Source of the DNA: Nitrospinota bacterium
GTDB taxonomy: Bacteria; Nitrospinota; Nitrospinia; Nitrospinales; VA-1
Direction: 5' to 3'
NCBI GenBank assembly: GCA_009873655.1
Contig: WAIB01000014.1
Location: 1-56,697 of the forward strand
DNA: 56,697 bases
The position numbers and the translations under genes are program-made. Positions 7,536 through 16,540 of this stretch are shown here, one piece after another. The stretch's first letter is position 1; each line of letters starts with the position of its first letter. Under the pieces are notes generated by a model. That model ran no database searches. It saw only the letters and a program-made list of their open reading frames with translations, and had not been told where the DNA came from.

Positions 7536-8348
7536 ATGAAAACCCTCAACTACCAGGTATCACAATCATCGTCGAAACAGACTGTAATACTGGAAAACGA
7601 TGAATTGGAAACCACTTTCATCAAGGGTCCCTTGAAAGGCCATCCAAAAACTTTAATAATCATTCCCGCCTACAATGAAGAAAAAAATATTGGCGCCGTA
7701 TTGGATGCGATCCAGCAAAAAGCGCCAGGTATTCCCATTTTAGTTATAAACGACGGATCCGCTGACAGGACCGAAAGTGTAGCCCGCAGCCACGGCGCAA
7801 ATGTGATCTCATTACCCTTTAATTCAGGTTATGGAGTCGCATTGCAAACCGGGTTTAAATTTGCAGCCCGAAAAAATTACGCCATTGTTATCCAAATGGA
7901 TTCCGATGGTCAGCACGATCCTAAAAACGTTCAGGAACTCATAAAGGAAGTACAAAAGGATAATGTGGATGTTGTGATCGGTTCCCGGTTTTTGGAAAGC
8001 GGCACTTACAAAACATCCTGGGCCAGGCACGCAGGCATATTTATTTTTGGCAAGATTGCATCCCTGTTTTGCGGACATAAAGTAACCGACCCGACTTCAG
8101 GGTTTCAGGCACTCAAGGGCAAAGCCATTCATTTTGCGGCAAGCGATCATTATCCACCGGACTACCCGGACGCTGACTTTATCATTCTGATGCATCGATA
8201 TGGTTTGAAGGTAAAAGAAATTCCAGTTACCATGCATGCCAGCCCTGAAAAAGAATCAATGCACCATGGTCACAAAACCATATATTATATTTTTAAAATG
8301 TTCCTATCCATTTTCGTTACTGTTCTAAGAAACGTATCCAAGAGGTAA
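7536..8348 (+). CDS. GT2 polyprenyl-phosphate sugar transferase (DPM1-like)
   Basis: 270 residues. GT-A fold family 2: IIIPAYNEEKNIGAVLDAI, VINDGSADRT (first acidic motif), MDSDGQHDP (the DxD-type metal site), GSRFLE and VTDPTSGFQALKG. This set is typical of dolichol/polyprenyl-phosphate mannosyl- or glucosyltransferases, which charge a lipid carrier with a sugar from a nucleotide donor at the inner face of the membrane. No transmembrane helices are visible. A 35-residue N-terminal extension precedes the domain. A DUF2304 gene follows after four bases, a pairing often seen for this enzyme class. Donor and acceptor are not determined. Confidence 0.8.
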   Translation: MKTLNYQVSQSSSKQTVILENDELETTFIKGPLKGHPKTLIIIPAYNEEKNIGAVLDAIQQKAPGIPILVINDGSADRTESVARSHGANVISLPFNSGYGVALQTGFKFAARKNYAIVIQMDSDGQHDPKNVQELIKEVQKDNVDVVIGSRFLESGTYKTSWARHAGIFIFGKIASLFCGHKVTDPTSGFQALKGKAIHFAASDHYPPDYPDADFIILMHRYGLKVKEIPVTMHASPEKESMHHGHKTIYYIFKMFLSIFVTVLRNVSKR

Positions 8349-8352
8349 AACC

Positions 8353-8751
8353 ATGCCACCAAGAATTCAAATCATATCCATCCTAATCTGTATTTTTCTT
8401 GTAGCGTACGTTTTTGAATTGGTAAGAAGAAAGCATCTGAGCGAAGAATATTCGATGGGCTGGCTAATCACCGGTACTTCCATGCTCGCGCTTTCGGTCT
8501 CTGAAGGTTTATTAAAGTGGGTTTCAGAATTGGTCGGAGCCACTTTATTCACCTCAACCTTGTTTTTTTTCGGCTTGCTTTTTCTCATGGTCATTTGCCT
8601 TCACTTTTCCATTCGAATCTCCGCCTTAACCAATCAGGTTCGCAAATTGACCCAAAGCATTGGCATTTTAGACCTTGAAAAGAAAACATTGGAAAGGCAA
8701 ATTAATTCCCCCACCTGGCAGTCTGACTCTTCCAATCTGGAGAAACTTTGA
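8353..8751 (+). CDS. DUF2304 family small membrane protein
   Basis: 132 residues, with three hydrophobic segments (about 6-21, 38-55, 62-85) and a C-terminal helical, coiled-coil-like tail. The loop LVRRKHLSEEYSMGW after the first helix is characteristic of DUF2304 (PF10066). These proteins regularly accompany GT2 polyprenyl-phosphate glycosyltransferases and may hold them at the membrane; that role is inferred from neighbourhood. AGAGG before the ATG is the ribosome site. Its stop overlaps the TTG start of the next gene, a TTGA junction that implies translational coupling. Confidence 0.75.
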   Translation: MPPRIQIISILICIFLVAYVFELVRRKHLSEEYSMGWLITGTSMLALSVSEGLLKWVSELVGATLFTSTLFFFGLLFLMVICLHFSIRISALTNQVRKLTQSIGILDLEKKTLERQINSPTWQSDSSNLEKL

Positions 8752-9877
8752 AGGTTTTACGTACTATAGAAAGTTTTTTACCTTATATTTGTGGCCCCGT
8801 AAACCAGGCTTTTCAGATATCAAACCGTCTTGAGGGAAAAGGAGTTTCCTCTCCTGTATACACAACTTTTGCAGATGTGTCCCCCAGTCTTCCCAGGTTT
8901 GAAAAAATCGGCAGGGTCTCAATTCACCGATTCAAAACTCAATTTAAAATCATGCGCTACATGGTCAGCGCGGGGATGCTGACGCATTTAAAAAACTTTG
9001 ATGTCCTGCACAGCCATAACTACAGGAATTTTCAAACAGACAGCGGTTTTTTTTTGCTCTAATTAAAAACAGGCCATTCGTTTTAAACACACACGTCTCT
9101 CTCTTGGGCTTTCAAAAATACCTGCCATCTCCGGCACAAAGGCTTCCCTACCATATTTACGACGCAATAACCTTAAAAACATCCGCTAAAAGAGCCCAAG
9201 CCGTTATCGTTTCCTCAAAATTGGAGTATGAAGACGCTTTGAAGTTTGGAATCGCAAAAGAAAAAATCCATGTAATACCCATGGGAATCGATATCGAAGA
9301 AATTAAAAAAGAACAATGCGAATCAAACCAGTTACAATTATTATTTGTCGGACGCATTGCGCGGGTCAGGAGAATTGAATTAATACTTCAAGCGGTCAGC
9401 CAGTTGAATATTCCATTTCATCTCACCATAGCGGGCGGCGAAGAAAAAACCAGCAGCGTCACCAGGAGGGGTTACCTTGATGAACTGAAACAACTCAGCA
9501 AACAATTAAACCTTGAAAGCAAAGTATCGTTTACAGGAAAGAAAAACCCAGTCGAACTAAAACCTATTTACCAATCGGCTGATATATTTGTTTATCCTTC
9601 ACTCTATGAAAATTTTGGCCAACCCCTTCTTGAAGCTGCTTCCAACGGCTTGCCATTAGTATCCACTCCCGTTGGAATTGCCCGGGATATCGTTATTGAC
9701 GGGGAAACGGGATACCAGGTAAGCGGGAAACCTGATGAAATAAAGGACCGGATAGAATTATTGAAAGACACCAACACCCGATTGAGAATGGGCCGACGAA
9801 TTCAACATGAAATAAAAAACAGATTTAACTGGACCCATATCATGGACCAATACATCGATCTATACCAATCGCTGTAA
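8748..9877 (+). pseudogene. GT4 glycosyltransferase split by a frameshift in a T9 run
   Basis: The first frame starts at TTG 8748 (overlapping the previous stop) and reads KVLRTIESFLPYICGPVNQA to HSHNYRNFQTDSGFFLL, ending at 9062. At the nine-T run 9047-9055 the other frame continues as FFFALIKNRPFVLNTHVSLL and runs to 9877 with a complete GT4 C-terminal domain (LLFVGRIARVRRIELIL, ADIFVYPSLYENFGQPLLEA). One extra T restores a single protein of about 376 residues, the normal size for a GT4 enzyme. The C-terminal part alone, from 9104, would lack the acceptor domain. Real mutation, slippage on the T run, or an assembly error are all possible. Confidence 0.8.
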
Positions 9878-10139
9878 ACTTCCTTTCCACCCACCATCTC
9901 CCTTTCCTTTCCGGAATTCCCCATAAAACCAAAAGATTTTTTATCCTGATTCAAGGTCACGATGGGAAAACTTTTTTGCCGATTTACTGGAATTTAACCA
10001 AAACAGGATTGAGTTTTAAAATTTTATACCGAAAAGATTATAGAGGAACCTCTTTTTCAAGCTGGATTTAAAACAGAATTAACCGGGAAATTTTCACGGA
10101 TTTAAGTGAGGTCATTTTCTCCAAAATTTAATACTTATT
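9878..10139. other. Non-coding gap between the split GT4 gene and a methyltransferase
   Basis: AT-rich spacer of 262 bases. One forward frame is open from inside the GT4 stop region to 10071 and reads protein-like (for example RFFILIQGHDGKTFLPIYW) but has no start codon or ribosome site. It could be a remnant of a lost gene or chance. No terminator or tRNA is visible. Confidence 0.4.
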
Positions 10140-10826
10140 ATGTCAGCGTCTTTCGATTCATTTTCCAGAAACTATAATAAGGTAGTGAATGATTCCATTC
10201 GCCCGACGGGTTACGATACTGAAAGCCTGGTTTTCGCCAAACTTCAAAAAATAGCAAATATTTTCCCTGACTTAACGGACAAAAAGTTCCGATTGCTGGA
10301 TTTCGGATGCGGAGTAGGAAACCTCTATGGAGGAATTGCAAAGTTTTTCCCCAATGCTATTTATACTGGAGTTGATCCCTCAATAAATTCCATCATAAAA
10401 GCCCGGTCACGGTTTCAGGATAAAAAAGCATTTCAGAGGTATGAATCTCAGGGGTGGAAGTCATCCAAATACGATCTTATTTTTTCAGCGGGTGTTTTTC
10501 ACCATATTCCCCACCAAGATCATTCCAAGATTATCGAAAAACTTTTTTCTCTATTAAACCAGGATGGAAGGCTGGTAATCTGGGAACATAATCCACTCAA
10601 CCCAGTCACTCAAAAAATAATCAAGGATTGCCCAATTGATAAAGATGCGGTTTTAGTTTCTTCCAAAAATATTAAAAAGCTTTTCGAAAGAGTTTCCTTG
10701 TCCAAAATCAGGATTTCATACACGACCTTCTTTCCAAAAATTTTATCTCCACTAAATTCTTTCGACCCTTTATTGGGCTGGCTACCTCTTGGCGGACAAT
10801 ATATTGTTACGGGCCAAAAAATTTAG
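10140..10826 (+). CDS. Class I SAM-dependent methyltransferase
   Basis: 228 residues. The Rossmann motif I is RLLDFGCGVGNLYGG (about 57-71), followed by YTGVDPS (motif II acidic residue), and YDLIFSAGVFHHIPHQDH with GRLVIWEHNPLNPVT as motifs III-IV. This is a methyltransf_11/25-type small-molecule or sugar methyltransferase. Its position between glycosyltransferase genes suggests it methylates a sugar or lipid intermediate of the glycan; that is inference. Its last four bases overlap the end of the convergent epimerase gene. Confidence 0.75.
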   Translation: MSASFDSFSRNYNKVVNDSIRPTGYDTESLVFAKLQKIANIFPDLTDKKFRLLDFGCGVGNLYGGIAKFFPNAIYTGVDPSINSIIKARSRFQDKKAFQRYESQGWKSSKYDLIFSAGVFHHIPHQDHSKIIEKLFSLLNQDGRLVIWEHNPLNPVTQKIIKDCPIDKDAVLVSSKNIKKLFERVSLSKIRISYTTFFPKILSPLNSFDPLLGWLPLGGQYIVTGQKI

Positions 10827-11707
10827 GATTCTCCAGATTGAGAATACCCGAGTCCTTCCTCAATTTTTTTTGGCTTGTAAGGAATAGCATTCTGAGTGGT
10901 CAAAATCGCAAAGTCTTTCTCACATAAAAGTCTGGGAACTTGATCGGGAAAAGCAAATCTCAGTTTAAAAAAAGATAAAAAGGAAATACACAGCCTGACA
11001 AACCATGGAGGAAGATGTAATTTTTTCCGTTGAACTTTATGGAACCGGGCAAACCTGTCGATCACCTCATCCATCGTCATTTCTTCAGGCCCGCACAAAT
11101 TCAACGCTATATTCCTTAGAGAATCATTTTTAATGATTTCCACGATGGCCTGGACGACATCATCCAGGAGTACCGGGCTCATAAAACAGGATCCGTCTCC
11201 AATTACCGGGATAACCGGGAATCTTTTCACCCAGGAAAATAATTTACCCATACCCTCATTCATTTCCGGCCCATAAACTTCTGAGGGTCTGAGGACCACC
11301 CAATCAAGATTGGAACTCCTAACCTTTTCTTCTCCCCTGAGCTTACTGACCCCATATTCACCGGCCTTTTCCGTTGCGGCAGCAGAGCTGATATAGATGA
11401 AACGCGTTATTTTATTTTCCTGGCAGGCGGCCAGTAATTTTGCAGTGCCTATTTCATTGACCTCAAAATACGCTTTCATGTCGTTGGAATGGGTCAAAGC
11501 GGCCAGGTGAATCACCACATCTATTCCGGAACAAGCCTGGATCAGGCTTTCTGCATCTTGAATATCCGCTTTAAAGGTTTCGCAGGTTTCCATTTCAACA
11601 GGGGTACGATGTTCAAGGAGTCGAATGGAAAAATTTTCTATTTTAAGTAATTCTGTGGTCAGGTTTTTACCGAGGGTACTTGAGGCCCCTGTGATAAGAA
11701 GTTTCAT
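10823..11707 (-). CDS. NAD-dependent epimerase/dehydratase (extended SDR)
   Basis: 294 residues. N-terminal Rossmann fold with TGASSTLGKN, in which the middle glycine of the usual TGxxGxxG motif is Ser, then DVVIHLAALTH, YISSAAA and the catalytic YGVSK. RPSEVYGP and GDGSCFMSPVLLDDVV are typical of nucleotide-sugar epimerases. The C-terminal portion is helical and hydrophobic (LCISFLSFFKLRF), perhaps membrane-peripheral. It is 11 bases downstream of a GT2 gene on the same strand, so the two form a short operon running against the main cluster. Substrate unknown. Confidence 0.75.
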   Translation of the reverse strand: MKLLITGASSTLGKNLTTELLKIENFSIRLLEHRTPVEMETCETFKADIQDAESLIQACSGIDVVIHLAALTHSNDMKAYFEVNEIGTAKLLAACQENKITRFIYISSAAATEKAGEYGVSKLRGEEKVRSSNLDWVVLRPSEVYGPEMNEGMGKLFSWVKRFPVIPVIGDGSCFMSPVLLDDVVQAIVEIIKNDSLRNIALNLCGPEEMTMDEVIDRFARFHKVQRKKLHLPPWFVRLCISFLSFFKLRFAFPDQVPRLLCEKDFAILTTQNAIPYKPKKIEEGLGYSQSGES

Positions 11708-11718
11708 GCAAAAACCGG

Positions 11719-12438
11719 TTACTTTCTGGCAATGAATTCTTTAATACGAAAAGTAAGGAGGTTTCCAAGAAACTCAAGTATAGAAAGGAGTTTTACGAAT
11801 GAAGGGCGGGTATCCATACTGTGAAAAACAGTTTCTGTTTCTCCTATTTTAATCCCAAACCGTCTTGCCAGAATCATTATTTCAGCATCAATGAACCATC
11901 CATTGGATTCCAGGGAAATTTTTTCGTAAAATTCCCGGGTCATGATTTTGGGCTTGGAATTCATATCCCATGCATTTATCCCAGGGAACAACAATCTAAA
12001 CAAGATATTATAGACCAAAGAAATCAGTTTTCTATAATAGCCATCATTCCTTTCCGCCCGGTATGTTTTGGCAAGATCCAACCCGTCTTTTACCATCAAT
12101 CGATATACACGGATCACATCCCCGCTGGGCATTTGACCATCTCCGTCTATAACCGCCAACGTTTTACCTGAAGCGGCCTGGAGACCTGTTTTCATATCCC
12201 AGCCCATCATGCCTTTTTTTACTTGTGTAACCGCTGTAATTCGCGAATCCCCGTCCGCGATTTTTCTAACCACCTCGGGGGTCCTATCTCCTATTCCCTG
12301 AAAATAATTTCCCACTAAAATAATTTCCCACATCAGCTTTTCCTCTTCCAGGGAATGGACCAGGGATTTCACGAAATTTTCAATCGTGTCCGCACTTCTA
12401 TAACCTAATACAACGACAGACAATTCAGGAGCATCCAT
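11719..12438 (-). CDS. GT2 family glycosyltransferase
   Basis: 239 residues. GT-A family 2 motifs are VVVLGYRSADTIENFV, then AVIDGDGQMPSGDVI (DxD-type) and NSKPKIMTREFYE in the C-terminal half, the last a variant of the SGFR region of DPM1-like enzymes. No clear membrane helix except a weak one near YNILFRLLFPG. First gene of a two-gene unit with the epimerase after it. It is divergent from the GT-C gene at 12548, with about 110 bases between holding both promoters. Confidence 0.75.
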   Translation of the reverse strand: MDAPELSVVVLGYRSADTIENFVKSLVHSLEEEKLMWEIILVGNYFQGIGDRTPEVVRKIADGDSRITAVTQVKKGMMGWDMKTGLQAASGKTLAVIDGDGQMPSGDVIRVYRLMVKDGLDLAKTYRAERNDGYYRKLISLVYNILFRLLFPGINAWDMNSKPKIMTREFYEKISLESNGWFIDAEIMILARRFGIKIGETETVFHSMDTRPSFVKLLSILEFLGNLLTFRIKEFIARK

Positions 12439-12547
12439 AATTCTGGTAAAATTTAGCTAATATCAGGGGTTTTATAAACCGATAAATCTAAAGAGGCGAT
12501 CATACCATAGGGCTACATATTATCTAACCGCATAATTCCTTCTCTAT

Positions 12548-14272
12548 ATGAAAGAACAGGCGACCAGCCAAGTTTTGCCACTGCCCAAGCGAACTCTTGA
12601 GTATAATAACTCAAAAAGGTTATTAACTTACCTGACCACATGGCTTCTTAAAGTGACATCCATCCAACTTTTCTTCAAGTCGCATCTGGCTGTAATTCTC
12701 CTACTACCCATTTCATTTTTGATCATTTTTACCGGTATTGATGACAGCGTGTTACAGGTAGATGAAGGGGCGGATACTTTTATATCCACCACGATCTTGA
12801 AACATGGTTTGCCCATGCATTCCGATGGCCTGAATCACAGCATGCCTTATGCGGATGTTTTCGACGGCATCTTTATTTATAGAACATGGATACCCTATTA
12901 TCTTCAGGCACTTTCATTCCACTTAATGGGAAACAATACCATTGCAGCCAGGCTCCCCTTTGCAGTTGCAGGCCTTTTTTCCATTTTTTGTTTGTATCAC
13001 TTTGCCTTTCGCCTTACCCGGCTCAAACGGGCAGCTGTTTTGGCCGCAACATTTCTAGCCACCTGCGTTCCAGCAATACTATATTTCAGGACATCACGTT
13101 ATGTAGCTCTTCCAATATTATTGACGCCCATCCTGCTTTTATTTTATATCGATATTTTTGAGAAACAGAAATGGAATCCCATTCCCTTTACTGTCACATC
13201 TATTATTTATTTTCACACCATGTATGTGGAATTTGCGGCACTTATTATGGGGCTTTTGATTCACCTTTTTATTTTCAGGAAAGATGTTAACCCTTCAAAC
13301 CTGAAGCGAATAAAAATTCCTGCGGCCATCACCGCCTTATTGTGTTTGCCCTGGCTTTTGTTCATCCCTGCGCTTGCAAAACAAATTTCCGCCTTTTACA
13401 CTTCTACGAGCCCATTAATCGACAAAACCAGCTTAGGATATTTAAAGCATTTCTTTGGTTTCCTGTTCCAAATAAATAATTATATATTTCCGCTTATTCT
13501 GGTTCCCTTTATATTTTCAAGTCCTTTTAAAACATTTGGCCGATCCGTTTCCCTTCTGGTTATCCCTGCGGCTTGTATTATTTTTGTTTCTTCATTGCAT
13601 TCCATTCCATTATTTCAATATATCTCGGCTTGCGTTCCCATTTTATTCATTCTTCTAGGCTGGATTATTGCATACCTGTTTAAGGGTTCGATCATTCAGC
13701 AAGGGATGTTTGCGGCCATTCTTATTTTTTCTAATATTATCCACGTGGGACCGCTTGTTCCCGTTCGGGAACTGGTTCCTTCCATTTTGACCGACCCCCA
13801 ACCCAGCATATACATACAGGGTGTTCGTCAGACTTTTATGAGGGAAGTACAATTCAAATCCATTTTTTTTCAATACTGGCAGGAACTTGCCAATCCTTAT
13901 CAGGGCCCCTTGGATAAAATTGTTTCCTTTTTTGAAACACATGGGAAAAAAGGCGAAACATGTTATATTGACAACGAATTGGAGTCTTTGACTTTTTATA
14001 CAGGGTTCAAGATGATCCATAACAGCGAATTGAGCAAAAATAACCCGCCGGATTGGATTGTTTTAAGGGGAGACCAATGGGACCTGCAGTCAGCAAATAA
14101 TCCAATAAAAGAAAAAATTAAATTTATCCTTGAAAATAATCAATACGAAAAAATATTATTGAATGCTCCTGTCAATCGAGTCAATAATTCCTACGAAGTG
14201 CAGATACACCTTTTCAAATCCCCTATGACCGCCGATAAGGTCAAAATATTTCGACGAACCGGAAAAATCTGA
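12548..14272 (+). CDS. GT-C membrane glycosyltransferase (ArnT/PMT-like)
   Basis: 574 residues with about ten to eleven hydrophobic segments. After the first helix comes DEGADTFISTTILKHGLP in the first periplasmic loop, the acidic catalytic motif of GT39/GT83-type enzymes, followed by a conserved SDG. The last 150 residues are soluble and would face the periplasm (TCYIDNELESLTFYTG, DWIVLRGDQWD). Such enzymes take a sugar from polyprenyl phosphate and put it on lipid, glycan or protein. The GT2 gene 13 bases downstream could supply the donor. Which sugar is moved cannot be told. Confidence 0.75.
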   Translation: MKEQATSQVLPLPKRTLEYNNSKRLLTYLTTWLLKVTSIQLFFKSHLAVILLLPISFLIIFTGIDDSVLQVDEGADTFISTTILKHGLPMHSDGLNHSMPYADVFDGIFIYRTWIPYYLQALSFHLMGNNTIAARLPFAVAGLFSIFCLYHFAFRLTRLKRAAVLAATFLATCVPAILYFRTSRYVALPILLTPILLLFYIDIFEKQKWNPIPFTVTSIIYFHTMYVEFAALIMGLLIHLFIFRKDVNPSNLKRIKIPAAITALLCLPWLLFIPALAKQISAFYTSTSPLIDKTSLGYLKHFFGFLFQINNYIFPLILVPFIFSSPFKTFGRSVSLLVIPAACIIFVSSLHSIPLFQYISACVPILFILLGWIIAYLFKGSIIQQGMFAAILIFSNIIHVGPLVPVRELVPSILTDPQPSIYIQGVRQTFMREVQFKSIFFQYWQELANPYQGPLDKIVSFFETHGKKGETCYIDNELESLTFYTGFKMIHNSELSKNNPPDWIVLRGDQWDLQSANNPIKEKIKFILENNQYEKILLNAPVNRVNNSYEVQIHLFKSPMTADKVKIFRRTGKI

Positions 14273-14285
14273 AAATTCGAGTCCC

Positions 14286-15218
14286 GTGAAATTAATTATT
14301 CAAATTCCCTGTTTAAATGAAGAGAACACTCTTCCCAAAACCCTGGCAGATCTTCCTAAAGAAATTGTGGGTGTGGACAGCATAGAAATTCTTGTCATTG
14401 ATGATGGAAGCACAGATAAAACCTCTGAAGTAGCGAGGGAGCTGGGAGCACACCATATTCTGCGATTCATGAATAATAAGGGTCTGGCAAAAGCATTTAT
14501 AGCGGGAATCAACGAATCATTAAAACTTAATGCGGATATCATTGTAAACACGGATGCGGACAACCAATATTTCGGCGGCGATATAGAAAAGTTGATTCAG
14601 CCAATATTAAAAAAGGAAGCCGATATTGTGATTGGGGATCGGCAAGTAGAAACAATTCGTCACTTCTCTCCCTTAAAAATCTTTCTCCAAAAGTTTGGCA
14701 GCTGGGTAGTCCGACAACTTTCGGGAACCCAAATCCCCGATGCGACCAGTGGGTTTCGCGCTTATAGCAGAGAAGCAGCCCTTCAACTCAATGTTGTTTC
14801 CGATTTTACATATACCATCGAAACCATAATCAGCGCAGGCAAAAAAAATCTTGCTATCGCCCATGTCCCTGTAAAAACCAATAAAAAGCTGCGCGAATCA
14901 AGACTTTTTCCAAGCATCCGGGTATATTTGAAGCGATCAATGGTTACCATGCTGAAAGTTTACTCGATGTATCGGCCCTTAAGACTTTTCACCATTGCGG
15001 GAGCCACCACCTTTTTTCTGGGATTTGCCATTGGCTGCCGCTATCTCTTTTTCTTTTTTATGGGACAAACAGAAGGGCATATTCAGTCACTGATCCTTTC
15101 AGCTATCCTGTTGATCGTGGGTTTTCAGATTATAATGATGGGAATTGCTGCGGAACTCATCTCTGTCAACCGGCAGCTTCTGGAAGATATCCAATTAAGA
15201 ATAAAAAAGAAGGAATAG
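14286..15218 (+). CDS. GT2 polyprenyl-phosphate glycosyltransferase with C-terminal membrane helices
   Basis: 310 residues, starting at GTG 14286. The catalytic domain has IIQIPCLNEENTLPKTL, VIDDGSTDKTSEVA, NTDADNQYFGGDI and PDATSGFRAYSREAA. Two hydrophobic segments at the end (about 235-258 and 268-292) anchor it in the inner membrane. This is the DPM1/GtrB-like architecture that makes polyprenyl-phosphate-linked hexose. It directly follows the GT-C gene, a natural donor-acceptor pair. A charged tail RIKKKE ends the protein. Confidence 0.8.
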   Translation: MKLIIQIPCLNEENTLPKTLADLPKEIVGVDSIEILVIDDGSTDKTSEVARELGAHHILRFMNNKGLAKAFIAGINESLKLNADIIVNTDADNQYFGGDIEKLIQPILKKEADIVIGDRQVETIRHFSPLKIFLQKFGSWVVRQLSGTQIPDATSGFRAYSREAALQLNVVSDFTYTIETIISAGKKNLAIAHVPVKTNKKLRESRLFPSIRVYLKRSMVTMLKVYSMYRPLRLFTIAGATTFFLGFAIGCRYLFFFFMGQTEGHIQSLILSAILLIVGFQIIMMGIAAELISVNRQLLEDIQLRIKKKE

Positions 15219-15271
15219 GCCAAATTACGTCCCCCGCTGTTTCATCGCTTCCTTATGTTTAGCAGGTCCAA

Positions 15272-16513
15272 ATGACAGGTATGCCCACTGAAAAAATTCG
15301 GGTTCTAGTTATTGCAACCACTTTCCCCAGATGGGAAGGTGATCAGGAGCCTCGTTTTGTCTACGACCTCTGTCGAAATCTCCCCAAAGAAGCTGACATT
15401 CATGTTTTAGCGCCGGATGCACCGGGCGCAAAAAAGCAGGAAATCTGGGAAGAAATGAAGATCACCCGTTTTTCCTACTTTTACCCCAGGAGCTTACAAA
15501 AACTTTGCTATGAAGGCGGAATTATCCCAAAGCTCAAATCCAGCTGGTGGGCTAGACTGCAATTACCTTTTTTCCTTATAGCTTTATTAACCAGCTTATT
15601 AAAAATTACAGGCGAAAAAAAATTCGATTTAATTCACTGCCATTGGCTGATCCCGCAGGGATTTTTTTGCGCCTTAATTAAATTATGGCGTGGAATTCCC
15701 TTTCTTCTAACCGCGCACGGGGGAGATGTCTTTTCCTTTAAAGGGATGCCGGGGATAAAGATGCTCATTAACTTTGCGTTGAAGCATTCAGAAGGCTGCA
15801 CGGTTAACAGCCAGGCAACAAAAAATCAGATTTTAAAATCTCATAAAAAGGCAGCTATAAAATTGGTCCCTATGGGAGTCGACCTGGTCCAATTTAATAA
15901 AAACAATTACAGCCAGGATATAAAGAACTCGATGGGATCAGAAAACCTTTTATTACTTGGCGTAGGACGCCTCGCACAAAAAAAGGGTTTTGAGTTCTTA
16001 ATCCAGGCCATGCCCAGGGTTATTCAGGAAATCCCCCAAGCCCGACTTGTAATTATCGGGTTTGGCCCGCAAAAAGATCGACTTGAAAAACAGATTCAAG
16101 AGCTTGGTTTAAGCTCATCTGTTTCATTAATAGGAGGGAAAACCGGAAAAGAGTTACGAGATTGGTTCGCCACGGCTGACATTTTCATTGGCCCCTCCAT
16201 CGTTACCCAGGATGGAGATACGGAAGGCCAGGGAGTGGTTTTTCTGGAAGCAATGGCCTCCGGCACGCCCGTAATCGCTTCTGATGTCGGAGGGATTAAA
16301 GACGTTGTTCAAGATGGATTCAGCGGACTGCTCATCCCCGAGAAAAACCCCGGGGCCATTGCTGAGAAAATAGTGGAACTGGAAAAAAATAATTCTCTAA
16401 GAGAACAATTGGTTAAAAATGCTCTTGAACTGGTGAATTCAGATTATTCATGGAAACATTCGGCAGAAACCTTTTTCGACAATTATCAGCAGGCTATCTC
16501 AAAATCGACCTAG
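15272..16513 (+). CDS. GT4 family glycosyltransferase
   Basis: 413 residues. Two-domain GT-B fold: N-terminal VLVIATTFPRWEGDQEPRFV with LIHCHWLIPQGFF and TAHGGDVF, and C-terminal LLLGVGRLAQKKGFEFLI, ADIFIGPSIVTQDGDTEGQG and FLEAMASGTPVIASDVGGI, containing the E-x7-E donor-binding motif. Retaining transferase using a nucleotide sugar in the cytosol. AGCAGG five bases before ATG 15272 supports that start; ATG 15281 is an alternative. It lies 53 bases after the GT2 gene and just before a flippase-like gene. Confidence 0.85.
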   Translation: MTGMPTEKIRVLVIATTFPRWEGDQEPRFVYDLCRNLPKEADIHVLAPDAPGAKKQEIWEEMKITRFSYFYPRSLQKLCYEGGIIPKLKSSWWARLQLPFFLIALLTSLLKITGEKKFDLIHCHWLIPQGFFCALIKLWRGIPFLLTAHGGDVFSFKGMPGIKMLINFALKHSEGCTVNSQATKNQILKSHKKAAIKLVPMGVDLVQFNKNNYSQDIKNSMGSENLLLLGVGRLAQKKGFEFLIQAMPRVIQEIPQARLVIIGFGPQKDRLEKQIQELGLSSSVSLIGGKTGKELRDWFATADIFIGPSIVTQDGDTEGQGVVFLEAMASGTPVIASDVGGIKDVVQDGFSGLLIPEKNPGAIAEKIVELEKNNSLREQLVKNALELVNSDYSWKHSAETFFDNYQQAISKST

Positions 16514-16540
16514 AAAAAATTCAATAGAGCGGCTTATTTA

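Noticed and set aside
9873-10071. Start-less open frame that reads protein-like after the GT4 gene
   Set aside because: No start codon and no neighbour to join; kept only as a possible remnant.
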